From the NCBI GenBank assembly GCA_009783495.1, contig WRDJ01000004.1, forward strand, positions 1 to 10,248: 10,248 nucleotides of DNA. Direction: 5' to 3'. The position numbers and the translations under genes were made by a program. Under the pieces are notes generated by a model. The model searched no databases. It worked only from the letters and a program-made list of their open reading frames with translations, and was not told the DNA's origin. Below are positions 1 to 6,148 of the stretch, one piece after another. How positions within the stretch are numbered: the first letter of the stretch is position 1; each line of letters starts with the position of its first letter. This DNA comes from Clostridiales bacterium. Lineage in GTDB: Bacteria > Bacillota > Dehalobacteriia > UBA4068.

Positions 1-878
1 AAAATGTGCGGGTGCAGCCCGAAGGCAAATGCCCCGGCATAGCGCGCGCCCCCGTCGGTGTCGAAAACGGCATTCAGGCCAGCGCTGTCATTGTCGCAGA
101 CGGCCTCGACGATTTTTCCCGCGGAAAAGCGCAGCCGCACATTATGAAAAATCTTGCCCTGCCATGCCGACGGGGTATTATAGGTGATGACGCCCTCCAC
201 GGAATCCCGGCGCGGGGCGGTATAGACCTCGCCGTCCGGGATATTGCGCTTGCCGTCGCACTTCACCGCGCCGATGCCTTCAACAGAAAAACGCAAATCC
301 GTGCCGGGCGCCTTGATATGCATTTCCTTGGTGCGTTCCAGCAATTCGACCAGAGGATCCATGGCCAGCGACATTTTTTGGTAATCTATGTTGCAGGCCG
401 CGAAATAGAAATCCGCGAAATCCTCGGTGGACATGCGCGCTTCCTGCGCCATGCTCTCGTTGGGATAGCGCAGAACCACCCACTTGGTTTTGGGCACGCG
501 GATCTGGCTGTGCACCGGCTCCTGCAAAAGCAGATTATAGGCGCGCATTTGTTCCGGCGGGACTCCGGCCAGTTCGAAAGCGTTTTCTTTGACGCGCAGG
601 CCGACATAAGCCTGCATTTCCCCCATGCGCGCGCCCTCCCAGGCAGCCTGGCGGGAAAGCTGCCCTTCCGTCACGCCGAGCAGCCATTCCCTTTGCAAGA
701 CGGCGCTGTTTAAGCTGAGGAAAGGCCGCGCCCCTTTGGCATAGGCCGCGCGGATAAGTTCTTTGGTGAAAACCTCTTCCCGCCCCGTCACCTCGATGAG
801 CAGGTTTTCACCCGCTTGCAGTTCGAGGGAATAATCAACGATATTACGCGCCAGAACGGTGAACCTTTGCTCGGACAT
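1..878 (-). CDS. M29-family metalloaminopeptidase, 3' end outside window
   Basis: Predicted cytoplasmic metal-dependent aminopeptidase (AmpS/AmpT, peptidase family M29) that removes N-terminal residues from peptides. The first 292 residues are visible. Translation begins at ATG 878, with an AAAGGGG ribosome binding site about 7 bases upstream. The family signature NIPDGEVYTAP includes Glu217, a metal ligand by family knowledge. The later segment RYAGAFAFG lies at about residues 280-288, just before the window edge. Residue 283 is Ala, where the family normally has the second metal-ligand Glu (RxxGE pattern). The Glu217 to Ala283 distance of 66 equals the spacing I recall for Glu250 and Glu316 of AmpT. 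The C-terminal His/Asp ligands lie outside the window. It is divergent from the small gene at 1017. The family assignment is secure; whether the enzyme is active is in doubt because of Ala283. Confidence 0.9.
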   Translation of the reverse strand, partial: MSEQRFTVLARNIVDYSLELQAGENLLIEVTGREEVFTKELIRAAYAKGARPFLSLNSAVLQREWLLGVTEGQLSRQAAWEGARMGEMQAYVGLRVKENAFELAGVPPEQMRAYNLLLQEPVHSQIRVPKTKWVVLRYPNESMAQEARMSTEDFADFYFAACNIDYQKMSLAMDPLVELLERTKEMHIKAPGTDLRFSVEGIGAVKCDGKRNIPDGEVYTAPRRDSVEGVITYNTPSAWQGKIFHNVRLRFSAGKIVEAVCDNDSAGLNAVFDTDGGARYAGAFAFGLHPHI

Positions 879-903
879 AGGCGCCCCTTTCTTTCTTTTC
901 ACG

Positions 904-932
904 TTAAAAATATTCACTGGTGTTCCTATATT
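904..932 (+). promoter_or_regulatory. Predicted sigma-A promoter for the 42-residue microprotein
   Basis: TTAAAA (904-909), a 17-base spacer, then TATATT (927-932), matching four and five of six consensus positions. The predicted start near 939 gives a leader of about 78 bases before ATG 1017. The leader contains a small inverted repeat, TGCGC (972-976) with GCGCA (983-987). A longer alternative pairing joins GCGCAAAAAAC (946-956) to GTTTTTGCGC (977-986). Confidence 0.4.
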
Positions 933-958
933 CTATCCCAAAAGCGCGCAAAAAACAA
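930..958 (-). promoter_or_regulatory. Predicted sigma-A promoter for the M29 aminopeptidase
   Basis: On the minus strand, TTGTTT (953-958) is followed after exactly 17 bases by TAGAAT (930-935), which matches five of six -10 consensus positions. It lies about 50 bases upstream of the aminopeptidase ATG. The -35 box is weak. The -10 box overlaps that of the opposing predicted promoter at 904-932. Confidence 0.5.
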
Positions 959-1016
959 GTAAGAATAAAAATGCGCGTTTTTGCGCAGAATTGAAATTAA
1001 AAAGGAGCAAAGCCCG

Positions 1017-1145
1017 ATGAAAACGCCGCCCCCCCTCTCTTTCGGAGACACCTCCCGCCCCTCCTGCCAATGCGCCAGCTGCGGCCACATATATCAAGGC
1101 TCCGGCAGCGTCAACATCTGCCCGAACTGCAATACGCTGTCATAA
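1017..1145 (+). CDS. 42-residue cysteine-rich zinc-ribbon-like microprotein
   Basis: A short gene that standard length cut-offs would miss. It has an AAAGGAG ribosome binding site at 1001-1007, nine bases before ATG 1017, and stops at TAA 1143-1145. The protein has a proline-rich start (MKTPPPLSFG) and then five cysteines: Cys17, Cys19, Cys22, Cys35 and Cys38. Two CxxC knuckles (CASC and CPNC) are separated by 12 residues that include His24, as in rubredoxin-like or zinc-ribbon folds. It has no signal peptide or membrane segment, so a cytoplasmic metal-binding protein is the likeliest reading. The specific function is unknown. The stop codon lies inside the left arm of the terminator hairpin that follows. 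It is divergent from the aminopeptidase at 1-878 and convergent with wecB. The good ribosome binding site and clean Cys pattern support a real gene, but no homology search could be run. Confidence 0.65.
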   Translation: MKTPPPLSFGDTSRPSCQCASCGHIYQGSGSVNICPNCNTLS

Positions 1146-1179
1146 GAGAAAGCGCCGATAACGGCGCTTTCTCTTATGA
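1140..1179. terminator. Perfect 18-bp hairpin, bidirectional terminator
   Basis: Bases 1140-1157 and 1162-1179 are exact reverse complements around the four-base loop ATAA. The core GCGCCG/CGGCGC is flanked by AAA and TTT, so transcripts from either strand end in CGGCGC followed by TTTCTCTTAT. It sits between the convergent ends of the microprotein gene (whose last codon and stop are in the stem) and wecB. There is no long unbroken U-run, so efficiency is uncertain. Confidence 0.75.
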
Positions 1180-1225
1180 TTATTGATATGATTAAAACAG
1201 GTGTCAGCGGAAAGCCAAGCGGCCC

Positions 1226-2335
1226 TTATCCAAAATTTTTCATAATAACCTCCGTGATCCTTTGCGCGGCTTGCCCGTCGCCGAAAGGGTTGACAGCGCG
1301 TGCCATCTTCTCATAAAGAGCCTTATCAAAAAGCAGGCCTTCCAGCGCGGCGCGCACGGAAGCCGTGCCGACACCGGCCAAAACGGCCGTTCCCGCCTCC
1401 AGGGCCTCCGGGCGCTCGGTCACTTCCCGCAGCACGATCACGGGCTTGCCCAAAGCGGGCGCTTCCTCCTGCAGGCCCCCGGAATCCGTGAGGACAAGGT
1501 GGCAGCGCCGCAAAACATGGCAAAAGGGCAGGTAATCCAACGGCTCCACCAGGCGCGCGCGGGGCAGGCCGCCCAAGACCTGATGCGCGATCACCCGCAC
1601 CAACGGGTTTTTATGCACGGGGAAAACTACTTCAACATCCTTATAACGCTCCAAAACGCCTTTGACCGCCTGAAAAATGTCGTGCATGGGACGGCCCCAG
1701 TTTTCCCGGCGATGGCAAGTGAGCAAAATGACGCGCTTCTGCCAATCCACCTGCCTGAGGCCATACTGTGAGAGGTCGCACTCGCGCTGCGAAACGTCGA
1801 GCAAGGCGTCAATCACGGTATTGCCCGTGACGAAAATCTTCTCCCGCGCCACGTTTTCCTTGAGCAGGTTCTGTTCGGCCGCCGGCGTGGGCGCGAAATG
1901 CCAATCGGCCAGCGCCGCGGTGAGCCGCCGGTTGATCTCCTCAGGATAGGGGGCGTATTTATCAGCGGTGCGCAGGCCGGCTTCCACATGGCCGCAAGGG
2001 GTCTTGGCATAAAAGGCCGCCAGGGCGCCCGCCAAGGTGGTGGTGGTGTCGCCGTGCACCAGGACGAGCTGCGGCTGCCAGTCGGCGATGACGCTGCTCA
2101 AGCCCCGCAGGGCCGCCGAAGTCACGTCCTCCAGCGTTTGCTCCGGACGCATGATGTCCAGATCATAATCCGGCTTGATGGCAAAAACGGAGAGAACCTG
2201 GTCCAGCATCTCGCGGTGCTGGGCGGTGACGGCCACCTTGCTCGCAACACCGCTTTGCGCGGCCAGCGCCTTGACCAGGGGCGCCATTTTTATGGCCTCC
2301 GGGCGCGTGCCGAAGATTGAAAGGACTTTTAGCAT
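1226..2335 (-). CDS. wecB: UDP-N-acetylglucosamine 2-epimerase (non-hydrolysing)
   Basis: Interconverts UDP-GlcNAc and UDP-ManNAc in the cytoplasm, supplying ManNAc units for cell-surface polysaccharide, such as teichoic acid linkage units or capsule. The 369 residues match the usual length of about 370-380. Family motifs appear in order: GTRPEAIKMAP (9-19), HGDTTT with Asp96, HVEAGLRT with Glu118, PEEINR with Glu132, CHRREN with His208, DSGGLQEEAP (284-293) and REVTERPEAL (303-312). Asp96, Glu118, Glu132 and His208 correspond to the catalytic set described for the E. coli enzyme. ATG 2335 follows an AAGGAG site eight bases upstream. In Bacillus-type genomes this gene (mnaA) often follows comEB, but here an oppositely oriented damaged gene separates them. 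The 3' end faces the shared hairpin at 1140-1179. Confidence 0.96.
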   Translation of the reverse strand: MLKVLSIFGTRPEAIKMAPLVKALAAQSGVASKVAVTAQHREMLDQVLSVFAIKPDYDLDIMRPEQTLEDVTSAALRGLSSVIADWQPQLVLVHGDTTTTLAGALAAFYAKTPCGHVEAGLRTADKYAPYPEEINRRLTAALADWHFAPTPAAEQNLLKENVAREKIFVTGNTVIDALLDVSQRECDLSQYGLRQVDWQKRVILLTCHRRENWGRPMHDIFQAVKGVLERYKDVEVVFPVHKNPLVRVIAHQVLGGLPRARLVEPLDYLPFCHVLRRCHLVLTDSGGLQEEAPALGKPVIVLREVTERPEALEAGTAVLAGVGTASVRAALEGLLFDKALYEKMARAVNPFGDGQAAQRITEVIMKNFG

Positions 2336-2511
2336 AAGCTCATCTCCTTGATCAGCTTTGAAAAATCGCAGCGAGGAGGCGCTCCCCGCCCCGAAAACAT
2401 GAAGGTTTTCGGGAGTTCTGAAAGAATTTTATCAAACTTTATGGAACTTTTTTCTTATATTGAAAGACTAATACAGCAGAATCAAAAACATCATTAAAGA
2501 CGGAGGAAAAA
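2336..2511. other. AT-rich divergent intergenic region between wecB and the damaged lipoprotein gene
   Basis: It contains the wecB ribosome binding site, the two leader hairpins (annotated separately) and an AT-rich stretch at about 2414-2500. Minus-strand candidates for a wecB promoter are poor (TTCAAT, 17 bases, TAAAGT). On the plus strand a TATATT at about 2455 could serve the lipoprotein gene, but its -35 is weak. No gene is seen. Confidence 0.4.
2361..2413 (-). promoter_or_regulatory. Structured leader or possible attenuator upstream of wecB
   Basis: Two adjacent inverted repeats lie between the wecB start and the AT-rich promoter region. The first is a perfect 9-bp stem, 2390-2398 with 2405-2413 (CCCGAAAAC/GTTTTCGGG), with a six-base loop. 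The second is a 7-bp stem with one G-U pair on the minus strand, 2372-2378 with 2382-2388, and a three-base loop. On the wecB transcript the second stem is followed six bases later by five U residues (2361-2365), which resembles a weak intrinsic terminator. No known riboswitch class is recognised. Confidence 0.35.
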
Positions 2512-2927
2512 CATCATACCGTTATCCTGGCAACCATCGCCCTATCCCTCATGGCGGTGTTGGGGGGTGCGGGGACAAAGACATGGACGTTGATTTGAGA
2601 GATCAAGTAAAGCAATCATACGCGGATACTTTTCTTAAAACGGAATACCCCGGCGCCACAGCGGACGACGTGACGTTTACACGTTATCTCGGCACCTATA
2701 ACGGAAGCTTTGTCGCGGTGTTAAACGACAAGTCTCATTGGCTGTTTGAGGAATTCTTCATTCTGCTTGAAGTTGACGGTTTGAATTTTTCTTATTCGAA
2801 CGGGTACCCAATCCGGGTCTGGAATGACGGGGTTTTTTATGACCTTGGCGGCGCATACGGCGCAGGGCTTTTGACGAGAGGCAACTTGGAAACGATATAC
2901 AATTTATATCGCAATATTTCAGAATAA
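2512..2927 (+). pseudogene. Small lipoprotein gene, frameshifted at the lipobox; start codon lost
   Basis: The intact part is the frame 2583-2927, about 114 residues. Its upstream codons read GCGDKD, placing a Cys just before it. The other frame upstream (2512-2565) encodes a typical signal peptide core, HHTVILATIALSLMAVLG. The two frames meet in a six-G run at 2562-2567. One extra G would join them as LMAVLGGCGDKD, a complete lipobox with Cys. A good GGAGG site (2502-2506) precedes, but no ATG, GTG or TTG follows it in the signal-peptide frame at proper spacing; CAT CAT stands where a start is expected. The mature part has GTYNGSFVAVLND and a C-terminal pattern of YSNGYPIRVWNDG, FYDLGGAY and GLLTRGNLETI. 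From memory this resembles small uncharacterised lipoproteins of gut Firmicutes. Function is unknown. The segment is visibly more AT-rich than its neighbours, which fits transfer. Confidence 0.6.
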
Positions 2928-2974
2928 AAACAAAAAACCCTGTTCAGCGGCCGACGCCGTAATGCGCCGTCAAT

Positions 2975-3442
2975 TTATATTGCCGACGGGCCCGCATATC
3001 TTTTCAGTTCCAGCCCCGCCTCTTCCGCCAGATGAAGGGCCAGCTCGTCTGGATAATCGCTGTCGAAAACCACCTTTTTTATCCCGCTGGTGGCCATGGC
3101 CTTGACGCAGGTAGCGCAGGGCCGGGTGGTGACATAAACAATGGCCCCGTCCAAAGCCACGCCATAGCGCGCGGCGAAATTGCAGATATTGGCCTCCGCG
3201 TGCTGGGCCCGGCAGATCTCCTGGCGCTGGCCGGAGGGTATATTCATTTGGTCGCGCAGGCAGCCCGCCTCGCCGCAGTGGGGCGCGCCGGGCAAAGCGC
3301 CGTTGTATCCGGTGCCCAAAATGCGGTTATCCGGGCTGACCGCCACCGCCCCCACCGAACGGCGCAGGCAGGTGGAGCGCGTGGCCACCTGATGGGCGAT
3401 CTTCATGAAATATTCTTCCCAAGTCTGGCGCAAAGTTTTCAC
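2975..3442 (-). CDS. comEB: dCMP deaminase (ComEB-type deoxycytidylate deaminase)
   Basis: Zinc-dependent deamination of dCMP to dUMP, feeding thymidylate synthesis in the cytoplasm. The 155 residues contain the cytidine deaminase zinc site HAEAN (His81, Glu83) and PCATC (Cys109, Cys112). The N-terminal block WEEYFMKIAHQVATRSTCLRRSVGA matches the start of Bacillus ComEB-like proteins as I recall them. Cys56, Cys61 and Cys77 lie in the insert that holds a second structural zinc in some members. The GTG at 3442 was chosen because it keeps the conserved WxxYFM block and because a stop lies in frame just upstream; Met13 would cut that block off. There is no strong ribosome binding site, so translation may be coupled to the upstream gene, whose stop is 15 bases away. 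The gene symbol follows the Bacillus name and does not imply a role in competence. Confidence 0.93.
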   Translation of the reverse strand: MKTLRQTWEEYFMKIAHQVATRSTCLRRSVGAVAVSPDNRILGTGYNGALPGAPHCGEAGCLRDQMNIPSGQRQEICRAQHAEANICNFAARYGVALDGAIVYVTTRPCATCVKAMATSGIKKVVFDSDYPDELALHLAEEAGLELKRYAGPSAI

Positions 3443-3457
3443 CCCTGTGTAATGTTC

Positions 3458-3874
3458 TCAATAACCGGCGTCTTCTAATATCTGCGCGGCGCTTGTGACC
3501 AAATCAAGGCAGCGCGTTCGGAAGAGGTTTTCGCTTATCGCTTTTGCCCGGCCCGCGGGCGTGGAAACATCGCAGCCTAAAAGCTCGCGGCAAACGACCC
3601 CGCCGTTTTTCTCGCGGAAAGCCCGGATAAATTCCTCCGTTTTGACGTTGCAACCTTCTTTGCTCTGCCCGTGTTTCAGGCCCACCACCAGCACCGCGCC
3701 GGAGACCGCCCCACAGATTTCCGCGCACCTCGCTCCGCTGCCCAGCCCACGGGAAAGGCGCAGGGCCAGTTCTTTTTCCAACCCGTATTTTTCGCAGAAG
3801 GCCGCCAGAACCGCCTGCGAGCAGGCCGCGCCTCCGCCGAAAATGGCGGAGGCTTCTTCAACCCTTGTGTTCAT
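3458..3874 (-). CDS. C_GCAxxG_C_C family putative redox-active protein
   Basis: A 138-residue cytoplasmic protein of the C_GCAxxG_C_C family (putative redox-active proteins, often found in anaerobes); its biochemical role is not established. Visible signatures are ACSQAVLAAF (Cys18), the glycine-rich GLGSGARCAEICGAVSGAV with Cys50 and Cys54, VCRELLGCD with Cys95 and Cys101, and Cys122 near the C-terminus; Cys27 and Cys75 are extra. ATG 3874 was preferred over the in-frame ATG 3898. It follows the glyA stop by one base (TGACATG) and has GAGG nine bases upstream inside the end of glyA, whereas ATG 3898 would add eight residues unlike the family. The spacing indicates translational coupling with glyA. 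Its place between glyA and the dCMP deaminase is where upp often sits in related clusters. Confidence 0.88.
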   Translation of the reverse strand: MNTRVEEASAIFGGGAACSQAVLAAFCEKYGLEKELALRLSRGLGSGARCAEICGAVSGAVLVVGLKHGQSKEGCNVKTEEFIRAFREKNGGVVCRELLGCDVSTPAGRAKAISENLFRTRCLDLVTSAAQILEDAGY

Positions 3875-3875
3875 G

Positions 3876-5126
3876 TCAAAAGACCTCTTCCCCGGCATAA
3901 AGCGGGAAGGCGCGGCAAAGCTCTTTCACGATGCCCGCGGCTTTGCTTTGCCCCTCACCTGTGCCGGAAAGACAAAGGTCAATGGCCCCGGCGACGGCGC
4001 GCATTTCCGCCTCTTTGAGGCCGCGCGTGGTCATGGCCGGGCTGCCGAGGCGGATGCCGCTGCTCACGCCGGGCGGCAGCGGGTCGAAGGGGATGGCGTT
4101 TTTATTGCAGGTGACGCCGATCTCGTCCAGGCGGCGTTCCGCCTCTTTGCCGGTGAGGCCGCGTCCGCGCACGTCCACCAGCATCAAATGCGTGTCCGTG
4201 CCGCCGGAAACCAAACGCAAGCCCTTTTCCGTCAAGGCTTCGGCCAGCGCGGCGGCGTTTTTTATCACCTGTTCTTGATATTCCCTGAAAGAAGGCTGCA
4301 AGGCCTCCTGAAAGGCCACGGCTTTGGCGGCGATCACGTGCATGAGCGGCCCGCCCTGGATGCCGGGGAAAACGGCCTTGTCATAGGCCGCGGCAAACTC
4401 GGCGCGGCAAAGGGCCATGCCCCCGCGCGGCCCGCGCAAGGTTTTGTGGGTGGTGCTGGTGACAATGTCGCAATGAGGTACGGGAGACGGGTGCCGGCCT
4501 GCCGCCACCAGCCCTGCTAGATGCGCCATATCCGCCACGAAATAAGCGCCGCAGCTCTTGGCTATATCCGCCAGCGCGGCGAAATCTATGACACGCGGAT
4601 ATGACGAAGCCCCGGCCATCAGCAGCTTCGGCCTGGTCTCCATAGCCAGCGCCTTCACTTGGTCATAATCTATGCGTTCGCTCTCTTTGTCCACGCCATA
4701 GGCCACAAATTCATATTGCCGCCCGGAGAAATTGACCGGGCTGCCGTGAGTGAGGTGCCCGCCGCAGGCCAGGCTCATGCCCAAAATGCGGTCTCCCGTG
4801 TTGAGCAGGGCATAATAAGCGGCCATATTGGCCTGCGCCCCGGAATGGGGCTGCACATTGGCGCTTTCGGCGCAGAACAGTTCTTTGGCCCGCTCGCGCG
4901 CCAGATTTTCCGCCTCGTCCACGAACTCGCAGCCGCCGTAATAGCGGCGCCCGGGATAACCCTCGGCATATTTATTGGTCAGCACCGAGCCCTGCGCGCG
5001 CATGACCGCGCTGCTGGTGAAGTTTTCCGAAGCGATCAGCTCAATCTTGTTCTCCTGCCGGGCCCTTTCCCGTGCGATCACCGCGGCGATTTCTGGATCC
5101 GTCTCCTGCAATCTTTGCCAGCTCAT
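3876..5126 (-). CDS. glyA: Serine hydroxymethyltransferase
   Basis: PLP enzyme converting serine and tetrahydrofolate to glycine and 5,10-methylenetetrahydrofolate, the main source of one-carbon units in the cytoplasm. At 416 residues it has the standard bacterial length. Landmarks are IELIASENF (28-36), [15 protein letters not shown] (51-65), the PLP pocket [10 protein letters not shown] (91-100), ADMAHLAG with Asp199 and His202, the Schiff-base lysine in [14 protein letters not shown] (Lys228), and [14 protein letters not shown] (356-369). All expected residues seem intact. ATG 5126 follows AAAGGAG about ten bases upstream. It starts 40 bases after rpiB ends, and its stop is one base before the next gene. 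The next genes downstream act in redox and dCMP metabolism, and methylenetetrahydrofolate is the thymidylate synthase cofactor, so the order makes metabolic sense. Confidence 0.98.
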   Translation of the reverse strand: MSWQRLQETDPEIAAVIARERARQENKIELIASENFTSSAVMRAQGSVLTNKYAEGYPGRRYYGGCEFVDEAENLARERAKELFCAESANVQPHSGAQANMAAYYALLNTGDRILGMSLACGGHLTHGSPVNFSGRQYEFVAYGVDKESERIDYDQVKALAMETRPKLLMAGASSYPRVIDFAALADIAKSCGAYFVADMAHLAGLVAAGRHPSPVPHCDIVTSTTHKTLRGPRGGMALCRAEFAAAYDKAVFPGIQGGPLMHVIAAKAVAFQEALQPSFREYQEQVIKNAAALAEALTEKGLRLVSGGTDTHLMLVDVRGRGLTGKEAERRLDEIGVTCNKNAIPFDPLPPGVSSGIRLGSPAMTTRGLKEAEMRAVAGAIDLCLSGTGEGQSKAAGIVKELCRAFPLYAGEEVF

Positions 5127-5166
5127 TGTTGTATGCTCCTTTTTGTTTTTGAAATAACTGCCGCGC

Positions 5167-5607
5167 TCAACTCTTCTCCAGCCGGGAGATTTTTTCCAGC
5201 CTTTGCGCGTGGCGCGCCCCGGCGAAGGGCGTTTCCAGCCAGACGCGCACCATTTCCAACGCTTCCGGCGCGGAGAGGACGCGCGCGCCCAGCGCCAGGA
5301 TATTGGCGTTGTTATGCTCGCGCGCGCATTGGGCGGTGAAAACGCTGTGGCAAAGGGCCGCCCGCACCCCGGGGAATTTGTTGGCGGCGATGCTCATGCC
5401 GATGCCGGTGCCGCATATCAAAATGCCGCGCTCATATTTGCCCGCGCCGACCCCTGCTGCCACCAAGGCGGCATAATCGGGATAATCCACCGACTGCTCA
5501 TCCGGGCAGCCGTAATCCAGCGTTTCCTGGCCCCGCGCCTGCAAAAAGGCCTTTACCTGCTCTTTCAGCTTATATCCGGCATGGTCGGACGCGATGGGTA
5601 TGATCAT
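5167..5607 (-). CDS. rpiB: Ribose-5-phosphate isomerase B
   Basis: Interconverts ribose 5-phosphate and ribulose 5-phosphate in the pentose phosphate pathway (RpiB/LacA/LacB sugar isomerase family). The 146-residue product begins [16 protein letters not shown], with Asp8 and His9 in the substrate site. Catalytic Cys65 lies in [15 protein letters not shown], which also holds the anion-binding glycine loop; His98 in AREHNNAN and the arginine-rich [11 protein letters not shown] near the end also fit RpiB. Cys65 favours ribose over the galactose-6-phosphate isomerase subunit LacA, but substrate range is inferred. ATG 5607 overlaps the upstream stop as ATGA and has GGGAGG seven to eight bases before it; a longer in-frame start at 5670 would run back into the phosphatase gene. 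Confidence 0.95.
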   Translation of the reverse strand: MIIPIASDHAGYKLKEQVKAFLQARGQETLDYGCPDEQSVDYPDYAALVAAGVGAGKYERGILICGTGIGMSIAANKFPGVRAALCHSVFTAQCAREHNNANILALGARVLSAPEALEMVRVWLETPFAGARHAQRLEKISRLEKS

Positions 5608-6059
5608 TTTTCTTCCTCCCGCAGCCGCGCCAGGAATTTTCCCAGCGCGCCCTCGATTTTTTCCGCGCAAAAACGGTAATTTTGCGCGTCCCCGCCATAG
5701 GGATCCTCAATGTCGGAACCCGCGAATTCTCCCAGGGAAACGACCTGCTTGGCCCCATGACACGCCTTCAATATAAGATCTTTTTGCGCCTGCGTCATGG
5801 TCACGGCCCACTCCGTCTCCGCGGCGAGCGTGCCGCTCAAAGGGCGGCTGCGGTGCGCCGAAAGATCGAGCCCGCGTTCGCGCATGGCTTCCGCCGCGCC
5901 GGGCGCGGCTTCATCACCGCGAAAAGCGGAAAGCCCGGCTGAAGCAACGGTAAAATGTCCGGCAAGCCCGGCTTGTCCCAGCATTTGCCGGAAAAGGGCC
6001 TCGGCCATCGGGCTGCGGCAGGTATTGCCCGCGCAGAGAAAAAGGATGCGTTTCTCCAC
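5604..6059 (-). CDS. ywlE: Low-molecular-weight phosphatase, probable protein-arginine phosphatase
   Basis: Cytoplasmic phosphatase of the low-molecular-weight PTP fold, 151 residues. The P-loop CAGNTCRS (Cys9 nucleophile, Arg15) opens the protein, and the general acid Asp119 sits in DIEDPYGG. Thr13 corresponds to Thr11 of Bacillus YwlE, the residue reported to direct that enzyme to phosphoarginine rather than phosphotyrosine, so removal of arginine phosphorylation marks is the likely role. The matching kinase McsB is not in this window. GTG 6059 has a strong GGAGG nine bases upstream. It is the first gene after the extended -10 promoter at 6091-6120 and overlaps rpiB by four bases. The next best call is an ordinary tyrosine phosphatase or arsenate-reductase-like protein. 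Confidence 0.88.
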   Translation of the reverse strand: MEKRILFLCAGNTCRSPMAEALFRQMLGQAGLAGHFTVASAGLSAFRGDEAAPGAAEAMRERGLDLSAHRSRPLSGTLAAETEWAVTMTQAQKDLILKACHGAKQVVSLGEFAGSDIEDPYGGDAQNYRFCAEKIEGALGKFLARLREEEK

Positions 6060-6090
6060 CTTTCTCGACCTCCAAAAAAGATTTCTTATT

Positions 6091-6120
6091 ATTATATCAC
6101 GAAGCGGCTGACATGCTCAA
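6091..6120 (-). promoter_or_regulatory. Extended -10 sigma-A promoter of the ywlE-rpiB-glyA operon
   Basis: On the minus strand, TTGAGC (6115-6120) is followed after 18 bases by a perfect TATAAT (6091-6096), preceded by TGA, which makes an extended -10. The predicted start is about 25-30 bases upstream of the ywlE GTG, leaving room only for its ribosome binding site. This is the clearest promoter in the window. Confidence 0.75.
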
Positions 6121-6148
6121 GAAAAATTTCGCGTTGTTTTCCGCGGTT

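Noticed and set aside
895..910. parS-like sequence around TTTTCACGTTAAAAA
   Set aside because: About 12 of 16 positions match the Firmicutes parS consensus as I recall it, but the palindrome is broken, including the central CACGTG. CACGTG cores at about 4336 and 7943 have no matching flanks.
2551..2598. Short frame from ATG 2551 as the start of the lipoprotein gene
   Set aside because: It stops at TGA 2596-2598 after 15 codons because of the frame difference, and there is no ribosome binding site at the right distance.
2928..2974. Possible terminator after the dCMP deaminase gene (U-rich GGGTTTTTTGTTTTT on the minus strand)
   Set aside because: The T-run is clear, but the nearest hairpins are short (4-bp) or mismatched and too far from it, so an intrinsic terminator is not supported.
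3495..4520. Long open frame on the plus strand opposite glyA and the C_GCAxxG_C_C gene
   Set aside because: It is antisense to two genes with intact family motifs, its translation shows no recognisable domain, and GC-rich codon use readily leaves such opposite frames open.
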